Of a DNA stretch of 5,174 nt, positions 1 through 5,174 are shown piece by piece. The notes below the pieces were generated by a model that was given only the letters and a program-made list of their open reading frames with translations, did not search any database and had not been told where the DNA came from. Source of the DNA: Candidatus Peregrinibacteria bacterium RIFCSPLOWO2_01_FULL_48_20 (GTDB taxonomy: Bacteria; Patescibacteriota; Gracilibacteria; UBA1369; 2-02-FULL-48-14); the NCBI GenBank assembly GCA_001787475.1, contig MFXB01000016.1, forward strand, positions 1-5,174, in the 5' to 3' direction. The position numbers and the translations under genes were made by a program. Numbering within the stretch: position 1 is the stretch's first letter; each line of letters starts with the position of its first letter.

Positions 1-513
1 TCGGTACTCTTCCCCGGGGAAACTGTAACTAAGGGTGGGCGTTTCCAGGGTGCTCCAGTCCTTAACCAAAGCCATATACCCTTTTTCGTCCGTGCCCAAG
101 CTGGCTCCCAGCTCCTTGAATCCGCTTGTGGCTAAAAAGGAATAAGCGTTCTCACCCGCGAATGTAATTTCACCCTCTTCGGTATAAAACTCTTTCAGCG
201 CTCCACCATATTGACGATTGAGCTCAAAAGATTGTTTGCCAAACTCCACCGCGCTCATTCCGGTCTGATTGACGTAAACCATCATACTTACCACTCTTAC
301 TCCCACTTCGTTTTTGAGGAGGAAAAGAGTCATCAAATCATCATTCAAATCGTTATAACAAAAATCATTGATGCAATACAAATAACTCTCTGGGTAACTT
401 ATTGAAAACTGATAATGGCTGTTGCTGTAAATTTGAGTATTTTCTTCTTTTGGAGCTCGCGAACACGCGGAAATAAAAACAAGAAGAAATAAAACAACAA
501 AGATTTTTTTCAT
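1..513 (-). CDS. Putative lipoprotein, PsbP-like style, 3' end outside window
   Basis: The frame is open from an ATG at 513 to the window edge, giving 171 residues with no stop, so the C-terminus is missing. The N-terminus is a lipoprotein signal: MKK, a hydrophobic stretch at residues 4-14, then a lipobox I14-S15-A16-C17. Cys17 would be lipidated and the protein anchored outside the cytoplasmic membrane. After a short polar linker comes QFSISYPES (residues 35-43), resembling the 'YGFSFSYP' opening of PsbP-like domains common in lipoproteins of small-genome bacteria; this family link is a pattern-level guess. Cys47 and Cys52 lie close together and could form a disulfide. The ATG directly follows the TAA of the upstream flavoprotein gene (TAAATG), with no clear Shine-Dalgarno sequence, which suggests coupled translation as the last visible gene of the mscS-flavoprotein unit. 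The ligand and function are unknown. The lipoprotein call is firm; the family is not. Confidence 0.8.
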   Translation of the reverse strand, partial: MKKIFVVLFLLVFISACSRAPKEENTQIYSNSHYQFSISYPESYLYCINDFCYNDLNDDLMTLFLLKNEVGVRVVSMMVYVNQTGMSAVEFGKQSFELNRQYGGALKEFYTEEGEITFAGENAYSFLATSGFKELGASLGTDEKGYMALVKDWSTLETPTLSYSFPGEEYR

Positions 514-1215
514 TTATATAGCGGTAAAAAGTTCAAAATGAAGATCGGGCTTCTGAGCGCCTTTGGCTTCCATCATTTCCTTCACGGTTTTCACCATGTC
601 GCCGTTTCCACAAATGTAAACCTCACAATCTTTGATATCGAGCGGCTCCAAATGTTCCGTTACGCGCCCGCTCAAACCTTTCCATTTTTCGGTGGGGCGG
701 GAAACCGTGACAAAAGATTTAAATTTAGAATTTTTCTTTTCCCAAGTTTTGAACTGCGCGAGATAGAATAAATCTTCTTCAAAACGCACTCCGAAATAAA
801 GCGAAATTTTCTTTTTAAAACCTTGTTCCAAAAGAGTTGGGACCATTCCAATAAACGGCGCGATTCCGGTTCCCGTGGCCACCATGAGGATGTCTTTTTT
901 GGAATCGGTCAGCTTAAAATGCCCGAAGGGTCCTTGAAAATGCACTTCCTGCCCGATTTCCATATTTTTCAAATATTCCGAAGCCCTTCCACCCGGCAAA
1001 AACTTCAAACACAGCGAGAAAAATTCTTTTTCGGAGGGGGCACTGGAAATGGAATACGCACGAGTGACTTTGTCTCCGCCATCCTCCACTTCAAGCAAAA
1101 AGAAATGTCCCGCTTCGTAAGGCACCGGTTCCGAAGCCCACGCAAAATCCAGTTGATAAGTATCAGCGGTCAAAGGGATGGAACGGAGTAGTTTTGCGGC
1201 AAATTTTTGAATCAT
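514..1215 (-). CDS. Ferredoxin-NADP reductase-like FAD/NAD(P)H oxidoreductase
   Basis: A 233-residue flavoprotein of the ferredoxin-NADP+ reductase superfamily, predicted cytoplasmic. Residues 1-102 form the FAD-binding barrel: RAYSISS (52-58) is the flavin-binding RxYS motif, GGRASEYL (75-82) fits the pyrophosphate-contacting segment, and GPFGHF (95-100) closes the domain. Residues 108-233 form the nucleotide-binding domain: VATGTGIAPF (112-121) is the dinucleotide loop, followed by FGVR (141-144), SRP (172-174), GRV (183-185) and YICGNGDMV (200-208). Length matches a two-domain reductase. There is no 2Fe-2S ferredoxin or globin domain, so the electron acceptor must be a separate protein, and none is encoded in the window. 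NADH versus NADPH preference and the acceptor (ferredoxin, flavodoxin, free flavin or oxygenase) cannot be read from sequence. The ATG overlaps the stop of the upstream mscS-type gene (ATGA) and lies in an A-rich stretch without a Shine-Dalgarno motif, so translation is probably coupled. Confidence 0.9.
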   Translation of the reverse strand: MIQKFAAKLLRSIPLTADTYQLDFAWASEPVPYEAGHFFLLEVEDGGDKVTRAYSISSAPSEKEFFSLCLKFLPGGRASEYLKNMEIGQEVHFQGPFGHFKLTDSKKDILMVATGTGIAPFIGMVPTLLEQGFKKKISLYFGVRFEEDLFYLAQFKTWEKKNSKFKSFVTVSRPTEKWKGLSGRVTEHLEPLDIKDCEVYICGNGDMVKTVKEMMEAKGAQKPDLHFELFTAI

Positions 1216-1712
1216 TTTTTTAGATTTTCGATAGGGCTGGACGCCACAATTTTATTGGGAATACTGACGATGGTCTTTTCTTTTGTTTCCAAAAGAGTGC
1301 TGCGGAGCCCGATCGATAGCACCGTTCCTTCATATTTATCCACTCGAATGGGGTCGCCGGTTTTGAAGGGCTTATCAATCAAAATGGACAGAGATCCGAA
1401 GGCGTTGCTCAAGGTTTCTTGGGCGGCCAAAGCCAGCGCGATTCCCGTGATCCCCAGACCTGCGATCAGTGAAGAAATGTCATAACCCAAATTGCTGAGC
1501 ACTACGAGAAGGGCAATGGACCACACAAAAATGCGAATCACCGTATAAAAAAGTCCGCCGCTTTTTCCCAACTTGTGCAGCCAGCGTTTTACAATCTTAA
1601 GAACGGTAAACGCAACCAATGCAACCAGTACGATGCCCAGCGCTTCTTGAAACCATTCTTTTCCAAGTATGTCTTCTGGCTTGATCATTGCATTTACTTT
1701 ATCATCAAGCAT
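1212..1712 (-). CDS. Short MscS-family mechanosensitive ion channel
   Basis: A 166-residue membrane protein of the small-conductance mechanosensitive channel family, which releases solutes on hypo-osmotic shock. Hydrophobic segments lie at about 24-43 and 54-74. A third at about 80-112 has the Gly/Ala-rich pore-helix pattern (AGLGITGIALALAAQETLSN) and is followed by the start of the beta domain (KPFKTGDPIRV, 114-124). The beta domain ends with the family motif PN(X)9N: Pro152, Asn153 and Asn163. The protein stops three residues after that Asn, so the C-terminal alpha/beta cytoplasmic cage found in E. coli MscS (286 residues) is absent. The N-terminal membrane region is also minimal. The start at 1712 gives MLDD; a second in-frame ATG at 1688 (MIKPED) is possible, and neither has a clear Shine-Dalgarno sequence. 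It is first in the minus-strand unit and its TGA overlaps the flavoprotein ATG. The family call is firm; whether it gates as a channel without the cage is unknown. Confidence 0.88.
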   Translation of the reverse strand: MLDDKVNAMIKPEDILGKEWFQEALGIVLVALVAFTVLKIVKRWLHKLGKSGGLFYTVIRIFVWSIALLVVLSNLGYDISSLIAGLGITGIALALAAQETLSNAFGSLSILIDKPFKTGDPIRVDKYEGTVLSIGLRSTLLETKEKTIVSIPNKIVASSPIENLKK

Positions 1713-1766
1713 GAACGAAGTGAAATGCTAAGCAATAACGTGGCGAAGCCACAACCTTTGGACGGC
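1713..1766. promoter_or_regulatory. Divergent intergenic/promoter region
   Basis: This is the only gap between the minus-strand mscS unit and the plus-strand AroD-like/ychF unit, so both must be transcribed from here or from promoters inside the neighbouring gene. On the minus strand TTGTGG (1749-1754) and TAGCAT (1725-1730) are separated by 18 bases and form a weak sigma-70-like pair. It would start transcription only a few bases before the mscS ATG at 1712, which would be near-leaderless or would favour the ATG at 1688. No convincing plus-strand -35/-10 pair was found. The gap shrinks to 12 bases if the plus-strand gene starts at 1725 instead of 1767. Placement is inferred mainly from gene orientation. 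Confidence 0.3.
1740..1752. repeat. Perfect 5-bp inverted repeat (small hairpin)
   Basis: GTGGC and GCCAC flank the trinucleotide GAA, giving a perfect GC-rich 5-bp stem with a 3-base loop. It falls in the leader of the plus-strand gene if translation starts at 1767, or inside its first codons if it starts at 1725. On the minus strand it overlaps the weak -35 and spacer of the putative mscS promoter. It could be a protein-binding half-site pair, an RNA hairpin, or chance. There is no following T-run, so it is not an intrinsic terminator. Confidence 0.35.
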
Positions 1767-2075
1767 ATGAGCGAAAAGCGTGTTCTTACCTTGCGGCCGG
1801 AAACTTTTGCACTCCTGGTGCGCCAACTTCGCAAATTCCATGACAAGGCCGACCTTTTCGAAATCGATCTGGACCACATGAAAGTAAAAGGCGACCTCCG
1901 CGTGATTCAAAATCAATTTGATAAGCCGCTCATCGGTTGCACCACTTCTCTCGACATGGCCAAACGGGCCGCCAAAGCCTGTTTGCCCTATGTGAAAATC
2001 CCAAAAGACTTGCCCATGGACGATGAATTCACTACCCTGGTAAAAAATAAAAGGACCCAACTACTTTTTTCATGA
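1767..2075 (+). CDS. Small conserved-looking protein, resembles N-terminal half of type I 3-dehydroquinate dehydratase
   Basis: A 102-residue soluble protein without signal peptide or membrane segment. Its pattern resembles the first strands of a type I 3-dehydroquinate dehydratase (AroD) barrel: strand RVLTLRP (5-11), then KADLFEIDLDHMK (27-39), like the AroD 'ADxxExRxDH' segment, then KPLIGCTT (53-60), like 'KPLLFTFR', then PYVKIP and TQLLFS near the end. It stops where AroD would reach its catalytic His, so the His and the Schiff-base Lys (E. coli H143 and K170) are absent. The positions of two substrate-binding arginines (E. coli R48 and R82) carry Asp34 and a Thr. If the relation is real it is not an active dehydratase. 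The start at 1767 places the first strand as in AroD; an in-frame ATG at 1725 would add 14 residues. Its stop overlaps the ychF ATG (ATGA), so the two are probably co-translated. The gene is likely real; its function is unknown. Confidence 0.65.
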   Translation: MSEKRVLTLRPETFALLVRQLRKFHDKADLFEIDLDHMKVKGDLRVIQNQFDKPLIGCTTSLDMAKRAAKACLPYVKIPKDLPMDDEFTTLVKNKRTQLLFS

Positions 2076-3166
2076 ATCTTCAGATTGCCATTGTCGGACT
2101 ACCCAATGTGGGGAAATCAACTTTGTTCAATGCGCTCACGCGGAGCAACGCGGCGCAGGCGGCGAATTATCCCTTTTGCACCATCGATCCCAATGTGGGA
2201 GTGGTGGAAGTGCCCGATCCTCGTCTGAAAGCCTTGGCTGAAGTCTGCAATCCTCAAAAAATCATTCCGGCCATTGTGGAGTTTGTGGATGTGGCAGGAC
2301 TCGTCAAAGGGGCGAGCCAAGGGGAAGGACTTGGAAATCAATTTCTTTCTCATATTCGAGAGTGCCATGCGGTTGCCGAGGTGATACGTTATTTCAAAGA
2401 TGACAATGTGACCCATGTGCATAACTCGGTCGATCCCAAACGTGATAGGGAAGTGATTGAAGCGGAACTCATTTTGGCCGATTTGCAAACCTTGGAAAAA
2501 CGGATTGGAAAAGTCGCGAGTGAGGCGCGTACGGGCGACAAAGAAAAAATTGCTTTGAACGCACTGCTCGAACGACTGAAGCCCGAAATGGAATCGGGGA
2601 AATTGGCGCTGCAAGTCCCAATGACCGATGAAGAAAAATTACTTTTGCGTGACTTGCATCTCATCACCATGAAGCCGCTTATGATTTTGGTGAACGTTGG
2701 TGAAAAAGAAGTGGCCGCTGTCAACGTGGAAGAACTTCGTAAAGTTCTGGATCTTCCTTCCGGCGCAAAAGTCATCCCCATTTCCGCAAAAGTGGAAGCC
2801 GATTTGGTTTCTTTCAGCGAAGAAGAGGCCGCCGCTTACTTAAAAGATTTGGGCTTGGATGAAAGCGGACTTCATCGAGTGATTCGCGAGGCTTACAGTG
2901 TCCTCGGACTTCAAACCTATTTCACCGCCGGAGAAAAAGAAGTACGCGCATGGACCGTTCGAAAAGGAGCACTGGCACCGGAAGCGGCGGGCGTCATTCA
3001 CACCGATTTTGAAAAAGGCTTCATCAAAGCGGAAGTCATCGATTGGAAAGACTTTGTGGAATGCCGCGGCGAAGTGAAAGCCCGTGAAAAAGGCTTACTC
3101 CGCATGGAAGGAAAAGAGTACTCCGTCAGAGACGGCGACGTGATGCACTTCCGCTTCGCTAACTAG
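2072..3166 (+). CDS. ychF: Redox/ribosome-associated ATPase YchF (OLA1 family)
   Basis: A complete 364-residue YchF, the bacterial member of the universally conserved Obg-like ATPase family, which binds ribosomes and hydrolyses ATP in preference to GTP. The P-loop is GLPNVGKST (9-17). NYPFCTIDPNVGVV (32-45) is the switch I region and DVAGLVKGASQGEGLGNQF (73-91) contains the G3 motif. The G4 position reads NVGE (208-211) instead of the GTPase NKxD, the change that gives this family ATP specificity, and SAK (238-240) is G5. His115, in DDNVTHV, matches the conserved family histidine used in place of the usual catalytic Gln. The middle helical insertion (about 125-200) is a coiled coil. The C-terminal TGS domain runs from about 280 to 363 and ends MHFRFAN, as is typical. 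Length is normal. The ATG overlaps the stop of the preceding small gene by four bases. An AAAGGA element lies too far upstream (about 16 bases) to be a good ribosome-binding site. Confidence 0.97.
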   Translation: MNLQIAIVGLPNVGKSTLFNALTRSNAAQAANYPFCTIDPNVGVVEVPDPRLKALAEVCNPQKIIPAIVEFVDVAGLVKGASQGEGLGNQFLSHIRECHAVAEVIRYFKDDNVTHVHNSVDPKRDREVIEAELILADLQTLEKRIGKVASEARTGDKEKIALNALLERLKPEMESGKLALQVPMTDEEKLLLRDLHLITMKPLMILVNVGEKEVAAVNVEELRKVLDLPSGAKVIPISAKVEADLVSFSEEEAAAYLKDLGLDESGLHRVIREAYSVLGLQTYFTAGEKEVRAWTVRKGALAPEAAGVIHTDFEKGFIKAEVIDWKDFVECRGEVKAREKGLLRMEGKEYSVRDGDVMHFRFAN

Positions 3167-3188
3167 GAAACTCTGAAATTCCAGCTTC

Positions 3189-5174
3189 CTAACTGATTTT
3201 CTGATCGATAATTTGATGCAGCCGTTCGGTGTCGTTCAAAATGGCTTCTTCGGTTTTTAGACGAGTCACGTCCAAAACGCCGTCCACTTTTCGAATGGCG
3301 TCAATCGTCATTTCGTATTGGGCAAAATCTACAATTTCAAGAATGAATCCCATGCGAGCAACGTCCGCACTGACGCGCGGCAAGGACCGAACCATAACAA
3401 TGTTGATTCCAATGGTAGCCACTTCGTTGCACAGATCTCGCAAAAATCCGATTCGGTTTACACCCTCCACCATAATGGGGATGTGGTGAACTTTTTCGGG
3501 GGAGGAAGCCATGATTTTCCGTCTGGGCAAATGCTCGTAAGCGTTCACGTTTGCTGGTGCGTAATCTTCGCCAAAAAGTTCTTTCTCAGTGAAGAGCACA
3601 TGAATCACATCGTGAGCATGAATGGTTCCGTTTCCAACTTCGTAAAGTAAATCTTCCCAGTTGTCCATTTCAAAATGCTCCAAAGCCATGATTTTTTGTC
3701 CTTTTGTGAGATCATCCGCGCCTTTGAAGCCCAAAATGTGAATTTTGTGATCAAGTAATTCTTCGGCCTGTTCCACCACGAGTGTTCTATCTTTTTCTTT
3801 TAAGAATTCACGAATGCGTGTGCGCGCCAAACTGGTATGCACACTGTCCAACCATTCCAGCTGCGGACCATCGGATTCTTCGGACGTATGAATGTAAACG
3901 GTGTCTCCGCTGTGAAGAGCATGAGTGAGTGGACTCAGTTTTCCGTTGATTTCAGACGAGACCGCGAGCATTCCCACGTCGCTGTGAATTTGATACGCAA
4001 AGTCGAGACAATTGGAACCCAGTGGAAGATCGATGACGTCGCCCTTGGGTGTGAAAACGAAAATGCGGTCTTCAAAAATATCCAGCTTCAAGTTTTCAAT
4101 GAACTTCTTGTTGCTGGATACGGATTTTTGAATATCCAAAATTTGTTGCACCCATTGGTACTTTTTTGTAAGTTTTTTTCGCATTTGCTCCTGTTTCTTG
4201 CGTTCCTTGGAACTGTAAAAATAATGCGCCGCAATTCCGTACTCGTTTTCCAAGTGCATGTCGTAGGTTCGAATTTGAAACTCGGTGATCATGCCTTCCA
4301 AACCGAAAACGGTAGTGTGAATACTTTGGTAACCGTTGCTTTTGGGGATGGCAATGAAGTCTTTCAAACGCCCGATTTTAGGCGTGAAACTTTGATGCAA
4401 AACACCGAGGACTTGGTAACAACTTCCAATGTCCGGCACAATCGCGCGGACTCCGATAAGGTCGTAAATTTCATGAAAACTTTTTCCGCTTCGTAGCATT
4501 TTTTTATAGATGCTGTAAATATTTTTTTGACGACCCTCAATTGTAAAATCCTCGATTTTTTTTGATTTCAAAAGGGTTTCCACTTTTTTAATGGTTTTTT
4601 TCAGCACGTTTTGTTTTTTATAAGTCGAGGCTTCCACCATGCGATTGATTTCTTCGTATTCTTTCGGAGCCAACACGTGAAAACAGTGATCCTCAAGTTG
4701 ATTTTTAAGTTCCCAAATTCCAAGCAAATTTGCAATCGGCACAAAAATTTCCAAAGTTTCACGCGCGATGCGCTCTCGTTTTTCCGGATTCGGAATCGCA
4801 TCAATGGTCTGCATATTATGTAAACGGTCCGCGAGCTTAATCAAAATAATGCGCGGATCTTTCGCGCTGTGAATAAACATTTTTTTAAGCGATTCAATTT
4901 GCCGTTCCATCATGTCGTTCCGATAATGTACTTTTGACAATTTGGTGATTCCATCCACCAAGTATTCCACTTTTTCGCCAAACTCATGGTCGATATCTTT
5001 GAGCGTGTATTCCGTGTCTTCCGGCACATCATGAAGGAGGCAGGCAATCAAGGTGTCTTCATCCACGTGCAACCCCGTCAAAATCTTGGCGGCACTGACC
5101 GGATGCGTGATGTACGGACTACCGTCTTTTCGAACCTGTCCCTCGTGCGCCCGTTTGGCGAACAAGTAGGCGTG
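3189..5174 (-). CDS. rel: Bifunctional (p)ppGpp synthetase/hydrolase, RelA/SpoT family, 5' end outside window
   Basis: The reading frame is open through position 5174 (661 residues visible). A TTG at 5165 is an internal Leu codon, and alignment of motifs to Streptococcus Rel suggests about 25-30 residues are missing. Numbered from the edge, the HD hydrolase domain (about 1-170) has R15, H24, HDVPED (48-53) and HNMQT (119-123), so degradation of (p)ppGpp looks intact. The synthetase domain (about 215-325) has Asp238, RLKD (269-272), the guanine-stacking Tyr282 in NGYQSIHTT, and Glu298 in EFQIRT. The RxKD form is that of bifunctional Rel/SpoT enzymes, not the ExDD of synthesis-only RelA. TGS spans about 365-430 and the helical domain about 440-535. 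An ACT domain (about 565-640) follows directly. The usual cysteine-bearing zinc-finger/RIS module before ACT is not seen: there are no cysteines between 480 and 580. The enzyme makes and removes the stringent-response alarmone, normally in response to uncharged tRNA on ribosomes. It is convergent with ychF. Confidence 0.96.
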   Translation of the reverse strand, partial: HAYLFAKRAHEGQVRKDGSPYITHPVSAAKILTGLHVDEDTLIACLLHDVPEDTEYTLKDIDHEFGEKVEYLVDGITKLSKVHYRNDMMERQIESLKKMFIHSAKDPRIILIKLADRLHNMQTIDAIPNPEKRERIARETLEIFVPIANLLGIWELKNQLEDHCFHVLAPKEYEEINRMVEASTYKKQNVLKKTIKKVETLLKSKKIEDFTIEGRQKNIYSIYKKMLRSGKSFHEIYDLIGVRAIVPDIGSCYQVLGVLHQSFTPKIGRLKDFIAIPKSNGYQSIHTTVFGLEGMITEFQIRTYDMHLENEYGIAAHYFYSSKERKKQEQMRKKLTKKYQWVQQILDIQKSVSSNKKFIENLKLDIFEDRIFVFTPKGDVIDLPLGSNCLDFAYQIHSDVGMLAVSSEINGKLSPLTHALHSGDTVYIHTSEESDGPQLEWLDSVHTSLARTRIREFLKEKDRTLVVEQAEELLDHKIHILGFKGADDLTKGQKIMALEHFEMDNWEDLLYEVGNGTIHAHDVIHVLFTEKELFGEDYAPANVNAYEHLPRRKIMASSPEKVHHIPIMVEGVNRIGFLRDLCNEVATIGINIVMVRSLPRVSADVARMGFILEIVDFAQYEMTIDAIRKVDGVLDVTRLKTEEAILNDTERLHQIIDQKIS

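Noticed and set aside
1575..1724. N-terminal extension of the AroD-like plus-strand gene back to the ATG at 1575
   Set aside because: This part is antisense to the conserved N-terminal half of the mscS-type gene and its translation has no domain character; the gene more likely starts at 1767 or 1725.
1212..2075. Possible recoding of TGA (as glycine, as in some Gracilibacteria), because the two shortened proteins both end in TGA
   Set aside because: Read-through of the mscS TGA gives a frame with no MscS-like sequence and soon another TGA; read-through of the AroD-like gene's TGA runs in a shifted frame over ychF and gives nothing like AroD. No in-frame TGA occurs inside the conserved proteins. 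TGA is a stop here.
2066..2075. T-run before the AroD-like stop as a slippery site fusing it to YchF
   Set aside because: The six Ts are not in the X_XXY_YYZ phase relative to the reading frame, unlike the A7 at the mscS junction, so only ordinary stop-start coupling is supported.
3164..3200. Intrinsic terminator between ychF and rel
   Set aside because: The stem is only six base pairs, A/T-containing, with a 16-base loop and no proper T-run directly after either arm. It is too weak to list as a terminator.
3837..4496. A 219-codon open frame on the plus strand
   Set aside because: It lies wholly antisense to the conserved synthetase and TGS coding region of rel, its translation shows no recognisable domain, and its composition is explained by the opposite strand.
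4556..4563. T8 run (A8 in the coding strand) inside rel as a possible frameshift site or assembly error
   Set aside because: It encodes Lys-Lys within a Lys-rich segment and the frame is intact on both sides with family motifs continuing, so neither slippage nor error is needed.
5165..5174. TTG at 5165 as the start of rel
   Set aside because: The frame continues upstream to the window edge as His-Ala-Tyr, matching the family's 'A..YA..AH.GQ' helix, and the family has about 25-30 more residues before this point. The gene is cut by the window.

Overview
The window is a densely packed bacterial chromosomal segment with six protein-coding genes and almost no non-coding DNA. I see no RNA gene, CRISPR array, insertion sequence or phage gene. 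Many features fit a small-genome Patescibacteria/CPR-type bacterium: junctions that overlap or abut, little sign of Shine-Dalgarno sequences, shortened versions of known families, a PsbP-like lipoprotein, and a YchF sequence whose style resembles that group. This placement is an impression from sequence style, not a phylogeny. TGA behaves as a true stop here (genetic code 11).

Positions 1-1712, minus strand, transcribed right to left: a short MscS-type channel gene, then a stand-alone ferredoxin-NADP-reductase-like flavoprotein, then a lipoprotein whose 3' end lies beyond position 1. The first two overlap as ATGA and the second and third abut as TAAATG, so they look like one translationally coupled transcript. 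The mscS stop is preceded by an in-phase A7 run, and a -1 slip on it would enter the flavoprotein frame.

Positions 1713-1766 are a compact divergent region with a perfect small hairpin.

Positions 1767-3166, plus strand: a small protein that resembles the N-terminal half of a type I 3-dehydroquinate dehydratase without its catalytic part, overlapping by 4 bases the gene for YchF, a universally conserved ribosome-associated ATPase.

Positions 3189-5174, minus strand and convergent with ychF: a bifunctional-type (p)ppGpp synthetase/hydrolase (Rel/SpoT family) whose first ~25-30 codons lie beyond the right edge. Its HD hydrolase, synthetase, TGS, helical and ACT parts are recognisable, but the cysteine-containing zinc-finger (RIS) module usually found before ACT is not visible.

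Together the genes concern envelope stress (channel, lipoprotein), redox chemistry (flavoprotein) and ribosome-linked stress signalling (YchF, Rel). No obviously novel multi-gene system is visible. The most unusual points are the reduced domain architectures (Rel without zinc finger, MscS without cytoplasmic cage, half-barrel AroD-like protein) and the slippery mscS/flavoprotein junction.
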